From Vulcanisaeta sp. JCM 16161 (GTDB taxonomy: Archaea; Thermoproteota; Thermoprotei; Thermoproteales; Thermocladiaceae): DNA of 64,000 nt. The stretch covers positions 310,001-374,000 of the forward strand of contig NZ_BBDO01000001.1 of the NCBI RefSeq assembly GCF_001316285.1, in the 5' to 3' direction. Position numbers and translations under genes: made by a program. Shown piece after piece: positions 38,562 through 47,957 of the stretch (the stretch's first letter is position 1; every line of letters starts with the position of its first letter). Below the pieces are notes generated by a model that searched no databases, had not been told where the DNA came from, and saw only the letters and a list, made by a program, of their open reading frames with translations.

Positions 38562-39533
38562 TTAACGATTACCCGTATTGACAAGCCTAACCAACTCCTC
38601 GTTGCACTTAATCGGGTCCTTATTAAGGCATAGCCTAAGGACTTCGGCGACCCTAACAGCATCCCTACTCTCACCAACATTATGCGTCCTAACCGCATCC
38701 GCGCCCATGACCACGGCTATTGCCTCAGCAGACACTGAGGCAAACAGCCTATCCTCAGGCGGCGCCTTCCTACGCATTAACCTCTCAAGGAATGACTTCC
38801 TAGAAATACCAACGAGAACCGGCCTATTTAATTCACTCCTTATCCTTCCAATACTCATTATGATTATTGAGTCCCAGGAATACCACGGATAAGCACTATC
38901 GCCACGTATGTAATCACCCCTCAATGGCTCACCACCCGTGAGTATTGTCCATGCTTAATGGAGGCCACGCGCCAATGCCTGGATCAACAACGATATTACC
39001 CTCATCAACACCACTATTCAACGCAATTTCAATACTCTCCCTTAAGGCTCTTATAGTTTTACTAACTGGGTCACCGCCCTGGCTAGGTGTCCTCTCCCTA
39101 GCCATAACGATTACGGATGCCCCATAATCAGCACCACGCGAGCCATGCCAGCGTCACCCTTTAACCCAGTTACGTCATTAACGACATCAGCGCCGGCACG
39201 CAATGCCTCCTCAGCAACCCTAGGCCTGATGGTGTCTATCGATACCACCAGGTCGGGGAAAACACCCTTTAATGCTTTAATCGCTGGCACAACCCTTCTT
39301 ATCTCCTCATCGGTACTTATCACGGTCTTGTTGTAAGGCGCTGTGGACATACCGCCAATATCAATAATATCAACACCATTAGAAACCATTAACTCGGCAG
39401 CCTTAATAACCTCATCAGTGGTCCTCCTAACCGAGCCCTTAAAGAAGGACTCAGGGCTAACATTAATGACGCCAACCAACCTAACGGGCTCGCCATCCCC
39501 AACCCAAACACGGCCAAGCCTAGCCCTCGGCAT
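38562..39533 (-). CDS. folP: Dihydropteroate synthase-like protein (frameshifts)
   Basis: Pterin-binding TIM barrel. Motifs are LVGVINVSPESFFKGSV, VDIIDIGGMSTAPYN, VSIDTIRPRVAEEAL and VVNDVTGLKGD. After breaks near 39113 and 38950 come PVLVGISRKSFLERL and AVRTHNVGESRDAV. Family members join a pterin with p-aminobenzoate in folate or tetrahydromethanopterin synthesis. I start at ATG 39533 (MPRARLGRVW) because it fits homolog length better than the upstream TTG region. Repaired length about 324 aa. Confidence 0.8.
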
Positions 39534-39585
39534 GAACAACCCCTTTGTGAGCAAGGCTTATTACGCTATATTTAAGGTTAATGCA

Positions 39586-40011
39586 ATGGATATATCGCTG
39601 GGTGATCAAATACTCATTTTGATTAGGGAGAAGGGCCCATTAACTGCGGAGGAAATAGCCTATTACTTAAGGAGGGATGTTAAGGAGATCGCTGAGGAGC
39701 TTCAGTACCTAGAACACGATAAGTTGGTAACTAGGGTTAAGAGGGGCTTAATATTTAAGAAGGAGGCGTTTGACCTGACCCCGACAGGGCTTGAGGAGGC
39801 TCAAAGGGCGTATGAGAGGTTGAGGAGTATTTCGGAAAGAATAATTAGTAAGATGAATTCAATAAGTAATGAGGAACTTGAGGAATTACTTAATCAATAC
39901 ATGTCGTTGATACCGCTGATGCTTATCCTAAACCTAATACCGCTTGAGTTATTAATACTTGCTGGCCTAGACGTATTACTGATGGGGCCCGTGATAATTC
40001 ACGGGCATTAA
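39586..40011 (+). CDS. Winged-helix transcriptional regulator with a hydrophobic C-terminal tail
   Basis: About 141 aa from the ATG at 39586, chosen over the longer upstream frame because that frame runs antisense through folP. Residues 1-60 form a winged helix (ILILIREKGPLTAEEIAYYL, LQYLEHDKLVTRVKRG). Residues 70-100 look helical (YERLRSISERIISKMNSI). The tail beginning LIPLMLILNLIPLELLIL (about residues 107-140) is strongly hydrophobic and may be membrane-associated or a dimer core. Its stop codon shares bases with the stop of the convergent exchanger gene. Target genes unknown. Confidence 0.65.
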   Translation: MDISLGDQILILIREKGPLTAEEIAYYLRRDVKEIAEELQYLEHDKLVTRVKRGLIFKKEAFDLTPTGLEEAQRAYERLRSISERIISKMNSISNEELEELLNQYMSLIPLMLILNLIPLELLILAGLDVLLMGPVIIHGH

Positions 40012-41027
40012 ACGCAGTGTATTAATGTGAGGATGTAGACCACATAGCCCATAAGCCCTATCACCGCAACATCCCAGGTAAGCCTCCCCTTAACCACGTG
40101 ATAGAGCATTACGGAGGATACTGCCTCAACCACCATAACACTGACCAATGCCTCAATACTTAAGGACCACCTGGTGACGATTAAGGCTATGGCTGGATAC
40201 ACCGTTGAATAAAGCACCTTTTCACCAATTAGTGAGGCGACGGCCATCGTGTCACGTTCCCTCAAGGTCCATATAATCGCGGTTATTGACTCGGGTAGCA
40301 CCGTGGCCGTAGGCACAATCACTATTGATAAACCCATTACATTAAGCATGAGACTTCCTGATAAGTCAATTATCCCCTCAACCATAGCCCTAGAACCCAA
40401 GAATAGCAGGGCTACGGAAAGGACCAGCTGAACCGTAAGTAATAACCATTCCCCAAACCCCGACGCCTTAACGACCTTAAGTGCGTAAAGCCCCTCATAA
40501 TCCTCAATCGCCAACCCCTGCCTAACCCTCATCACATAAATATATAATAAATAGGTAATTAGTAGGAGGGCGGCTATTAAGGCCCTAATCGGGAATGAAT
40601 TAATGAGGGCGGGTAGAAGAACCGTGGGGAATAATGCCGTAACCACAATAAACGGTATCATCAATACCTTGTCAACCTCAAGAACCACGTCACTCCTGTA
40701 CCGTAAGTAGAACCCAAGAGCAGCAACGATAAAGATTATCGGGTATATGATTGTGGATACCACAAAGGGTTCGCCAATCACAGTGCCCACGGCAACATCC
40801 TCACCAGGCGCACCGCCGTAAATTAGGAGGGCCACCAGGAACACCACCAACTCAGGAAGTGATGTGAGGATTGGCGATAATACGGCGCCAACGAATGAGG
40901 CGCCAATCCTGTATTTATAACTTATGTATTCCATTACATTGGTAAAGAACCAACCACCAATAAGCACTAGGAAGAATCCAATAATCATACTTAGAATAAT
41001 CATTGGCACTTTATCAACCCCAGTCAA
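40008..41027 (-). CDS. Cation/Ca2+ exchanger (CaCA superfamily)
   Basis: 339-aa membrane protein with about 10-11 spans. Two alpha-repeats typical of Na+/Ca2+ exchangers are visible: [17 protein letters not shown] near residue 45 and [16 protein letters not shown] near residue 235, each with a Pro-Glu ion-binding pair. The family exchanges Ca2+ (or other cations) for Na+ or H+ across the cytoplasmic membrane. It is divergent from superoxide dismutase, with which it shares a promoter region (41028-41075). Intact. Confidence 0.85.
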   Translation of the reverse strand: MTGVDKVPMIILSMIIGFFLVLIGGWFFTNVMEYISYKYRIGASFVGAVLSPILTSLPELVVFLVALLIYGGAPGEDVAVGTVIGEPFVVSTIIYPIIFIVAALGFYLRYRSDVVLEVDKVLMIPFIVVTALFPTVLLPALINSFPIRALIAALLLITYLLYIYVMRVRQGLAIEDYEGLYALKVVKASGFGEWLLLTVQLVLSVALLFLGSRAMVEGIIDLSGSLMLNVMGLSIVIVPTATVLPESITAIIWTLRERDTMAVASLIGEKVLYSTVYPAIALIVTRWSLSIEALVSVMVVEAVSSVMLYHVVKGRLTWDVAVIGLMGYVVYILTLIHCV

Positions 41028-41075
41028 AATACTAAAAGGTCAATATTTAATAAGTCCAACCCGCGTAAGGGCTTG

Positions 41076-41704
41076 ATGAGTCTCCCAGCAACACTCTTCA
41101 AAAGGTATGAACTACCGCCACTACCATATTCAATAAATGCCCTTGAGCCGCACATAAGCGGCCAGGTAATTGATGTACACTATAATGGGCATCATAAGGC
41201 TACGTAAATGGGGCCAACGCGACCATAGAGAGACTCGAGAAGATAATCAAAGGTGAGGTAACGAGCTATGACATACAGGGACTACTAAGGAACCTATTCT
41301 TCAACGTCAACGGCCACAAACTCCACACACTATACTGGTACTCAATGGCACCACCAGGCAAGGGAGGAGGAACACCAGGCGGTTACCTTGGCGACCTAAT
41401 AAATAAGCAATTCGGAAGCTTCGAAAAGTTCAAGGCGCTCTTCACAGAGGTCATGAGGTCACTGCCGGGCTGTGGATGGACCGTGCTATATTACGACCCA
41501 GAAACCGGAAACCTAGAATTCACAACCTTCGAAAACCACTACAACCAACACATCGCCGAGTTACCAGTCCTCCTAATAGTCGATGAATTCGAACATGCCT
41601 ACTACCTCCAATATAAGAATAACAGGAATGGCTACATAGATGCCATTTGGAATGTGCTGAATTGGGAGGAGGCCGAAAATAGACTTAGGAAGTACATGAA
41701 GTAA
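41076..41704 (+). CDS. sod: Superoxide dismutase, Fe/Mn type (one frameshift)
   Basis: Converts superoxide to peroxide and oxygen. It starts [17 protein letters not shown]. Metal ligands: His in [13 protein letters not shown], His in [14 protein letters not shown], and Asp/His in [19 protein letters not shown] break near 41205 lies within the first ligand segment. The repaired length of about 210 aa is typical for archaeal SOD. ATG at 41076 with TATA-like AATATTTAATAAG about 30 nt upstream. Fe versus Mn preference cannot be decided. Confidence 0.92.
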
Positions 41705-41775
41705 TACACAACAGAAGAGTAAGGATCATCAAAATGAACCTTATTTTATCATCTATTTCCCTAATTACCATAAAA

Positions 41776-42670
41776 TCATGCCTTATGAACCCACACTGCA
41801 TTAATTATTATTGCTGATGCGAGCATGCTCGTTACATCATTGATGTCAAATGGTGGCGTGACCTCGACGACGTCGAAAATCCTAGGCGTTAATCTAGTGC
41901 TTAGCTCACGGATGAGCTTATTGCTTCTCTTGATGTGAAGCCTCCAGGTGATGGGCTATTAACGCCTGGTGCGAAGGCTGGGTCAACAACGTCGAGATTG
42001 ATGCTTAGGTGAACCATCCTATTAACAACGTTATTCATGACCTCGTTAACCACGGCATCAATGCCCATGGAATCAACCTGGTCAATGGTATACACATTAA
42101 CACCCAATTTCTTAGCCTCATTAAACAGGTAGGGCGCGTTTGAGTGGGGCCTAACACCTATTATGGCTATGTAAGCGTCAGGGTCAACACCCCTAATCCA
42201 CCTAATAACCTGTCCGCTCGTCAAGCCCTCAGTAACAACCTAACATCGGGGTGAGCATCAAGCAGGACATAGGCTAAGCCACCGCTAACAGCCTTCCTCA
42301 AGCCCCTAAAGGCCGCGTAGGACGTCGTACTATCACCACCAATCACGATTAACTCCCTAACGAGGCCTAGGGCCTCGCTAACCGTCTCCTCAACCCTACG
42401 CCAGGTCTCATTATGATCACCAACAACCACATCAACATCACCAAGATCAACAATAGAAACATTACTGAAGACGTATGGTGAGGAGTATAGCCAGGACCTA
42501 ATCCTGGAGGGGGCAAGCCTAGAGCCGGGCCTTGTACCAACAGCCCCATCCCAGGGAACACCGAGAATACCAACATCACCACCGACCCAACCTCTCCTAA
42601 CAACCTCGCCAATCCTGATATCACCAGGATCCTTAATGAACTTATACATGGACTCCCTAACAAACCGCAT
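41776..42670 (-). CDS. Arginase/formimidoylglutamase-fold protein with altered metal site (frameshifts)
   Basis: Ureohydrolase fold. It starts MRFVRESMYKFI at the ATG 42670, with TATA-like TTTTTAA about 30 nt before; GVPWDGAVGTRPGSRLAPSRIR follows. The GGDH motif is GGDSTTSY (His replaced by Ser), the DAHxD motif is intact (LLDAHPD), and SxDxDxxDP is SINLDVVDPAFAPG (first Asp replaced by Asn). Breaks near 42235 and 41925; the C-terminus reads RIFDVVEVTPPFD. Repaired length about 299 aa. Given the hut genes it may be the formiminoglutamate step, but two lost ligands make that uncertain. Confidence 0.68.
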
Positions 42671-42709
42671 ACAAAGGCGGTGATCACGACGCAATTAAAA
42701 AGCACTACA

Positions 42710-43123
42710 TCAGGAATTAAACCTCGAGAACCCTAACACCAACCTCCTAGCCCTTTTCCTGAGTTCCTCATCAAACGTGAGCAGTGGCTTGCCCAACTCA
42801 TACGCGGTTCCTAATATCACTAGGTCATTAAAACTACCAAGGCCCCAACCAGCATTCCGCATTATACGTAGCACCCATTTAATAACGTCATCATCACACA
42901 CCAGAATCACCTTCCTATAATTTATTAAGTCACTTAGGATATCTACGGCACGATCCCTCGGCAAATTAATAGACCTAAAGAACCAAGCTAGCTCATAAAT
43001 AACAACATGAGGCAAAAACCACCTATCTAAATCATTCAAAGCCCTAACAGCCCTAGCGTGTTCCCTGGAATCCTCAACAATATAAAATATTAACGCATTA
43101 GTATCAATCACCGCCTCTGGCAT
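42710..43123 (-). CDS. vapC: VapC-type PIN-domain ribonuclease toxin
   Basis: 137 aa. PIN acidic residues: VIDTNALIFYI (Asp 6), the Glu in VIYELAWFF, and GSFNDLVILGTAYEL with TFDEELRKRA. Such toxins cleave tRNA or rRNA when freed from their antitoxin. Its start lies inside the 3' end of the AbrB-type antitoxin gene (20-bp overlap), the standard vapBC order. Intact. Confidence 0.88.
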   Translation of the reverse strand: MPEAVIDTNALIFYIVEDSREHARAVRALNDLDRWFLPHVVIYELAWFFRSINLPRDRAVDILSDLINYRKVILVCDDDVIKWVLRIMRNAGWGLGSFNDLVILGTAYELGKPLLTFDEELRKRARRLVLGFSRFNS

Positions 43124-43343
43124 TCCTCATCAAACCCTCCTCAATAAGCCTATCAATATCATCAACTGTTAACTCCCTACCTAACTTAATCATTGGCAAT
43201 TCCTGAACAACCTTCCTAAGGACAATGCGATCGCCATCAACCTCAACACTCAGCAAATCCCCAACCCTGATCCCGAGCCTCTCCCTAACGCTCGCCGGTA
43301 TCGTAACCTGGTAATTCCTAGTAACCTTAACCAGGATTTTCAC
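43104..43343 (-). CDS. vapB: VapB antitoxin, AbrB/SpoVT swapped-hairpin type
   Basis: 79 aa. The N-terminal DNA-binding hairpin is VKVTRNYQVTIPASVRERLGIRVGDLLSVEVDGDRIVLRK in segments, the common AbrB signature. The C-terminal segment (LTVDDIDRLIEEGLM) would wrap the VapC toxin. The complex probably represses its own promoter, which lies in the AT-rich region upstream. Intact. Confidence 0.88.
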   Translation of the reverse strand: MKILVKVTRNYQVTIPASVRERLGIRVGDLLSVEVDGDRIVLRKVVQELPMIKLGRELTVDDIDRLIEEGLMRNARGGD

Positions 43344-43585
43344 AATAAACTAAAATATTACTTCTATAAAAATATTTCTACTAGGTTAAAATAACCCTAA
43401 AGAATATTTCTGAATATACTTAATTTATTTAGAATTAATCTATACTTATTATTATAATATTGAGAATTTATAGCGATACTTTTTAATACTCTAATTAAAA
43501 ATTTTTAAATATTACTTCACATCGAAACACCCAGGCAAATGCAGCAAGTCTTATTTTTGACATTCACGAAGATATCTCGATAAAT
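43344..43585. other. AT-rich intergenic region with divergent promoters
   Basis: 242 bp between vapB and the YeiH-like transporter, very AT-rich. It holds many TATA-like stretches (for instance TTTTTAAATATT near 43503) and no open frame of note. I see no tRNA, sRNA boxes or convincing long inverted repeat. It presumably carries the vapBC promoter leftward and the transporter promoter rightward. Confidence 0.5.
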
Positions 43586-45064
43586 ATGGCGACCCAAACA
43601 ACAGCAAAAATTGACTGGTCATCACTATGGAAGAGGGAGGATTGGTGGGCGCTTTGGATAGGTCTCCTTATATTCTTCCTATCACTACCCGGTTATTATG
43701 GTATCTACCTCCTCGGTTGGGTACCCAGGGTCTCAGCACCGTGGTTAAACCCATCAAAGAGCATCATAATTGTTGGGCAAGCATTAACAATGACCAAGGC
43801 ATACCTGGGCCTAAACCCATTACTTAGCGTTCTCTTTCTCTATTTATTCCTATTGGCGATTTTAACATTAGCGGCACGGTTAATGGGCCACAGTGTTAGG
43901 AGGTTTATGGCCGGCTTCACGATAATGTTTATATTGACCTTCGGCTTCTGGTGGCTCTTTGGCTACGCATACTTCAACGCCACACCTGATCAATACGCCA
44001 AGCTACACATTACCTGGTCAATACCCGTTGGAGCAGACGGCATATTAATATACCTACTACTCGTGGGCCTATTCATATCTAACGTAGTATTTTACAGGAA
44101 GTTACCGGCGGTCCTAGAGACCGGGGCCAGGACTGAGTGGTACATAAAAACTGCCATAGTCCTCCTCGGAGCCCTAGTCGCGCCTCATCCCTTAAGTACA
44201 TATCACTAGCCGTAGGCCTCGTTGAGAGGTCATTAATAGCAATAGTAGCCGCCTACCTAATCTACTGGCCAATCTCCTATCTAATATCTTACAGGGTATT
44301 TAAACTCGACATCAAATGGTCAGCAACACTTGCGTCAGGCGTCAGCATATGCGGCGTGTCTGCGGCCATAGCCACAGCCGCCGCAATAGGAGCTCCATCT
44401 ATAGTACCGGCCACCGTAGCATCAATAATAGTGCTGTTCGCGGCCGTAGAGCTGGTAATACTACCCTTCATAGCCGCGACATTCCTTAAGTGGGCGCCGT
44501 ATGCCGCCGGCGCTGGATGGGCTTATCCGTTAAGACCAATGGCGCGGCCGCGGCAAGCGGCGCCTTGACTGACGCCCTAATCAGTGCCCAACCAGGTCTC
44601 GCCGTTTATAAGACTTGGGTATTGACGATGGCGGTTATGAACAAAGTATTCATTGACATATGGATCGGGCTATGGGCATTCATACTAGCCGTAATATGGG
44701 TGACCAGGGTCGAGAGAAGGCTTGGAGAGAGGATTCCCGTAATACAGATTTGGTTAGGTTCCCAAAGTTTGTACTTGGCTACTTAGCCACATGGTTAATA
44801 CTGTGGGGCGTAGGTTTTGCCGTAGGCGCAGCCGTGGCGTCGAAGTTCATGATAGGCGGCATAACGCCACAGACCGAATTATTTAGGTACTTCTTCTTCG
44901 CCCTAACCTTCATGTCGATAGGGTTAACGACCAGGTTTAAGACCCTTGCCGAGATAAGGGCTGGACGCATGGTTGCCGCGTACGTAGTTTCATTAATAAT
45001 CATAATACTGATAGCCCTGGGTTTATCAATAGCATTCTTCACAGGCTTACCACCACCTGGATGA
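43586..45064 (+). CDS. YeiH/UPF0324-family putative sulfate exporter-like transporter (three frameshifts)
   Basis: About 492 aa repaired, with roughly 11-12 membrane spans. The family signature VSICGVSAAIATAAAIGAP is present near the centre, along with LFAAVELVILPFIAA and the terminal FFFALTFMSIGLTTRFKTLAEI. Frame breaks lie near 44190, 44517 and 44755; after the second, the frame reads WMGLSVKTNGAAAASGALTD. YeiH proteins are named putative sulfate exporters, but transport data are scarce. It ends 5 bp before the radical SAM/SPASM gene, so the two may be co-transcribed. Confidence 0.8.
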
Positions 45065-45068
45065 GGTG

Positions 45069-46147
45069 ATGAGTAATAACAAACCTTAAAATTAAAATTA
45101 ATGATAATTTCAATTCTACTCCACGAATAGCGCAAGTCGAGATATCCACATCATGTAATGCATCATGCATTTACTGTCCAAGGACGATATTAAGGAGTGA
45201 GTGGATTTCCAAATTTATGGATTTGAGGCTATATCGTCAGATAATAAGGGAGTTGCTAGGTATAAAGTCAGTAGGTTATGTGCATCTGCAGGGGTGGGGT
45301 GAACCACTCTTACACCCAAACCTTATGGATATTATCAACGAGGTTCAGGGCAGGGTAGATTTCGGCCTCACAACGAATGGATTATTATTGAACGAGCACT
45401 ATGTGAATAGGCTAGTTTCTTCAGGGATTAATGTTATAGCGATAACCTTCGCGGGGGCTAACCCATCAACGCACAATGCCATAAGGATTGGCTGCGACTT
45501 CAATACTTTAATTAAGAATGTAAGGGAGCTCATTAAGGTTAAGGAGAGATTAAGGAGTAATACCAGGGTAATTACGAGTTACATCGCATTATCAATGAAT
45601 ATTCATGAATTGCCTGACTTCGTCGAGTTATGCCATAAACTGGGAATTGAGGAGGTGGTTATTGATAACTTATCGTACATATTGAGCAGGGGTATGCTCA
45701 TTTGGAAAGCCTTTACGGATCCCATGGAACAAGAACCTAAGGTCTTTAAACGCATAATAAATATCGCACTAGGGAAAGCCAAGGAATTAGGCGTTAAGGC
45801 ATTCGCCTACTCATTAAGTTGCTGGGAACTTACCGAATGCCCAGAGAGACCCACTGAGAGCGTATTCATAAACGTAAATGGCGACGTCTCTCCATGCGTA
45901 TTCCTAAACCTACCAGTTAGGGGCAGTGATATACCGCGATGCTTCATGTAGATGCTTCAAGGTGAGGAAAACGGTCTTTGGAAATATAGGAAGTAGTGAT
46001 ATCATGAGTATATGGAGTAACGAGGATTATAAGGAATTTAGGCTTAAATTCATAAAAAGGAGGTCTCAAGGATATAACGAGGAGTATAGCATTAACTTTA
46101 TGCCACCTAGTCAGTGCATTACGTGTTATAGGCTATACGGTATTTAA
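45069..46147 (+). CDS. Radical SAM/SPASM-domain protein (frameshifts, 5' end uncertain)
   Basis: The radical SAM cluster motif VEISTSCNASCIYCPRT lies at about 45139-45190, in frame with the downstream sequence but with no in-frame start codon. ATG at 45069 plus an indel is the likeliest beginning. Next come GYVHLQGWGEPLLHPNL (GGEP-like) and FGLTTNGLLL. A break near 45930 joins the C-terminal Cys set (LTECPER, SPCVFLN, SCRCFKV, QCITCY), a SPASM-type region for extra Fe-S clusters. SPASM enzymes modify peptides or proteins; no precursor peptide was recognised nearby. Confidence 0.75.
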
Positions 46148-46151
46148 CGCA

Positions 46152-46583
46152 TTACCAATACTGCGGTTTATAACTCCTCCTGGCCTTACCGTTGGGATCA
46201 CCACTAATCCTCCAAATACCATTTCTAAAATCCTCAACTATGATGCCCAGGGAACCGGTAAGGTAATCGCTTATTAAAACCTCACGCTCAACGTCGGAAA
46301 TAACAGCATCAGAGAGTACGGGTGGCGTTTCATAGTCATCCTCAAGTATTGATACGTAAATCGATGAAGGCAGTATATACAGCCTCGTTGGGCCGGCCAC
46401 AGTACCGAATAATTGAATTCTACCCTCAACTAGGACCTTATCCCACAACTCAAGGCGCCTGGCTAAATTCATTGGCAATAATATCTGCGGTGTATCACTT
46501 TCAAAACCACTATTAACCAGGGCTATCGTAACCTCCTCCCTCCCCTCCCTTGTTCTTAGCCTTACTCGAATCCTCACTGCCAA
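46152..46583 (-). CDS. Retropepsin-fold protein with Asn in place of the catalytic Asp (copy A)
   Basis: 143 aa, TTG start. The segment TIALVNSGFESDTPQILLPMNLARRLEL matches the D-T/S-G motif region of archaeal retropepsin-like proteins, but Asp is replaced by Asn (NSG). TVAGPTRLYILP follows as in the flap region, and YLTGSLGIIVEDF near the C-terminus corresponds to the hydrophobic-Gly motif. Without Asp it cannot be a standard aspartic protease. A paralog (NTG) is at 51149. Both are preceded by an overlapping small ORF in the +1 frame. Function unknown. Confidence 0.62.
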   Translation of the reverse strand: MAVRIRVRLRTREGREEVTIALVNSGFESDTPQILLPMNLARRLELWDKVLVEGRIQLFGTVAGPTRLYILPSSIYVSILEDDYETPPVLSDAVISDVEREVLISDYLTGSLGIIVEDFRNGIWRISGDPNGKARRSYKPQYW

Positions 46584-46686
46584 GTTCGATCACCCATGGA
46601 TGCTTATAGGCGGGGTAAAGCCTACCAATCCTACCCCTAACCTCCACACTCCCATCAATCCTATACAGCCTACCAATCCTACCCAC
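46513..46686 (-). CDS. Small ORF (57 aa) overlapping the start of retropepsin-fold copy A
   Basis: GTG start at 46686 with TATA-like TTTTTATAAAC at the leaderless distance. It encodes MGRIGRLYRIDGSVEVRGRI, then GRLYPAYKHPWVIEL, and then a less organised tail. The heptapeptide GRIGRLY occurs twice, 16 residues apart, from an exact 17-nt direct repeat. It overlaps the following gene by 71 nt. It may be a separate partner protein or the true N-terminus of copy A joined by a +1 shift after WVIEL. Copy B has a comparable upstream ORF. Confidence 0.45.
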   Translation of the reverse strand: MGRIGRLYRIDGSVEVRGRIGRLYPAYKHPWVIELGSEDSSKAKNKGGEGGGYDSPG

Positions 46687-46752
46687 AGGTAGTTATTTAA
46701 TTCGAGTTTATAAAAACTTATTTACATTATAAAGTAATATTAAAGGAGTTTA

Positions 46753-47900
46753 ATGGGTAAATGCAGGGTCTGCGGTAGGGATTGGCTCGTTTCGGAGGCA
46801 TTGGGTGTTTGCGTTGATTGCATCAGAAGTAGGCGTGATGAGGCCCTTAGTATGGTTAGGAGTAATAGGCAATTATGGAGAATAAGGCTAGGTTTAGAGC
46901 CTGAGCCTCCAGGGAATGGCTTAATTAGTTGCCGCCTATGCGTTAATGAGTGCCGCATACCTAAGGGTTCGAGGGGCTTCTGTGGTATATGGATTAATAA
47001 TGATGCGCTAAGGCCGTTGGGTGGTATGGGAAGGCTTGTCTTAATGACATACCTAGACCCATTACCCACTAACTGCGTCGCAACACCTGTCTGTCCGGCC
47101 ATAGGTAGGGGTTACCCTAAGTACTCGTTGTCGAAAGACGGTGAATATGGCTATTTCAATCTAGCGGTATTTATGGGGGCTGTGAACTTGACTGCGTATT
47201 CTGTTAGAATTATGAACATAAGATTTGGATATCACATGGGAAAGTAAAGGGCTTATTAAGGCCAGTTAACATTAACGAGTTAGTTAAGGAAGCCTAAACC
47301 CAAGGGTTACCTGTGTATGTTATTTTGGAGGTGACCTGACACCACAATCACCATTGCTGGTATTAGCTTCAAGGAGAATACTCGACGAAGCCATAAAACA
47401 AGGACTATGGCCGAAGAGGATCTGTTGGGAGACGAACGGTCTCGTGAATCCACTCGTCATGAGGGAGATGGCTAGACTAAGCCTTGTCTCTGGCGGTATT
47501 GTTAAGATTGATTGGAAGGCGTGGAATCCAAGCTTCTATGAAGCGTTAACAGGAGTTAATGGTGAAAGGGCGACTAAGAGACTTATGAAAAATACCGATT
47601 TAGTGGCGAAGATGGCCCGTGAAAGACCTGACCCACCACTGCTCGTTATAAGTATATTACTGGTCCAGGGTATGTAGATGCTGAGGAGGTGAGGGGTATA
47701 GCTAATCATGTTTCGTCACTCTCCAGTAAGTATGATGTTAATATACCCATATATTATTAGCATTTCACCCAGATCACCTAATGAGGGACTTGCCACCAAC
47801 GAGTCCACGGCACATGGATGAGGCAATAAAAATCGTTAAGAAGGCGGGTATTAAAGAGGTTTATATAGGTAATGAGTGGTTGCTGGGTGCGTATTACTGA
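46753..47900 (+). CDS. PflA-like radical SAM protein with N-terminal zinc ribbon (frameshifts and in-frame TAG)
   Basis: It begins MGKCRVCGRDWL with a second pair VCVDCIR (zinc ribbon), then a Cys set CRLCVNECRIPKGSRGFCGIW and TPVCPAIGRGYPKYSL. After a missing G near 47190 the cluster motif reads LDCVFC, then TAG where CAG would give the usual Gln, then NYEHKIWISHG. Later breaks near 47300 and 47675 restore YFGGDLTPQ, CWETNGLVNP and VKIDWKAWNPSFYEAL, ending at 47898-47900. It belongs with the pyruvate formate-lyase-activating-enzyme-like group of archaea; the target is unknown. Repaired length about 385 aa. Confidence 0.75.
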
Positions 47901-47957
47901 TCCATTTCCATTATAGGAAAAACAAAAATACAACAACACGTTCCTACTAATTTTAGT

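Noticed and set aside
39343..39585. Longer N-terminus of the winged-helix regulator reaching into the folP gene
   Set aside because: That stretch is antisense to conserved folP motifs and has low-complexity Ser/Thr/Pro content typical of a shadow frame.
9936..47208. Reassignment of TAG to Gln in this organism
   Set aside because: Several complete genes here end at TAG at family-typical lengths (for example the Fe-S protein at 2102 and the aminotransferase at 36289), so TAG acts as a normal stop.
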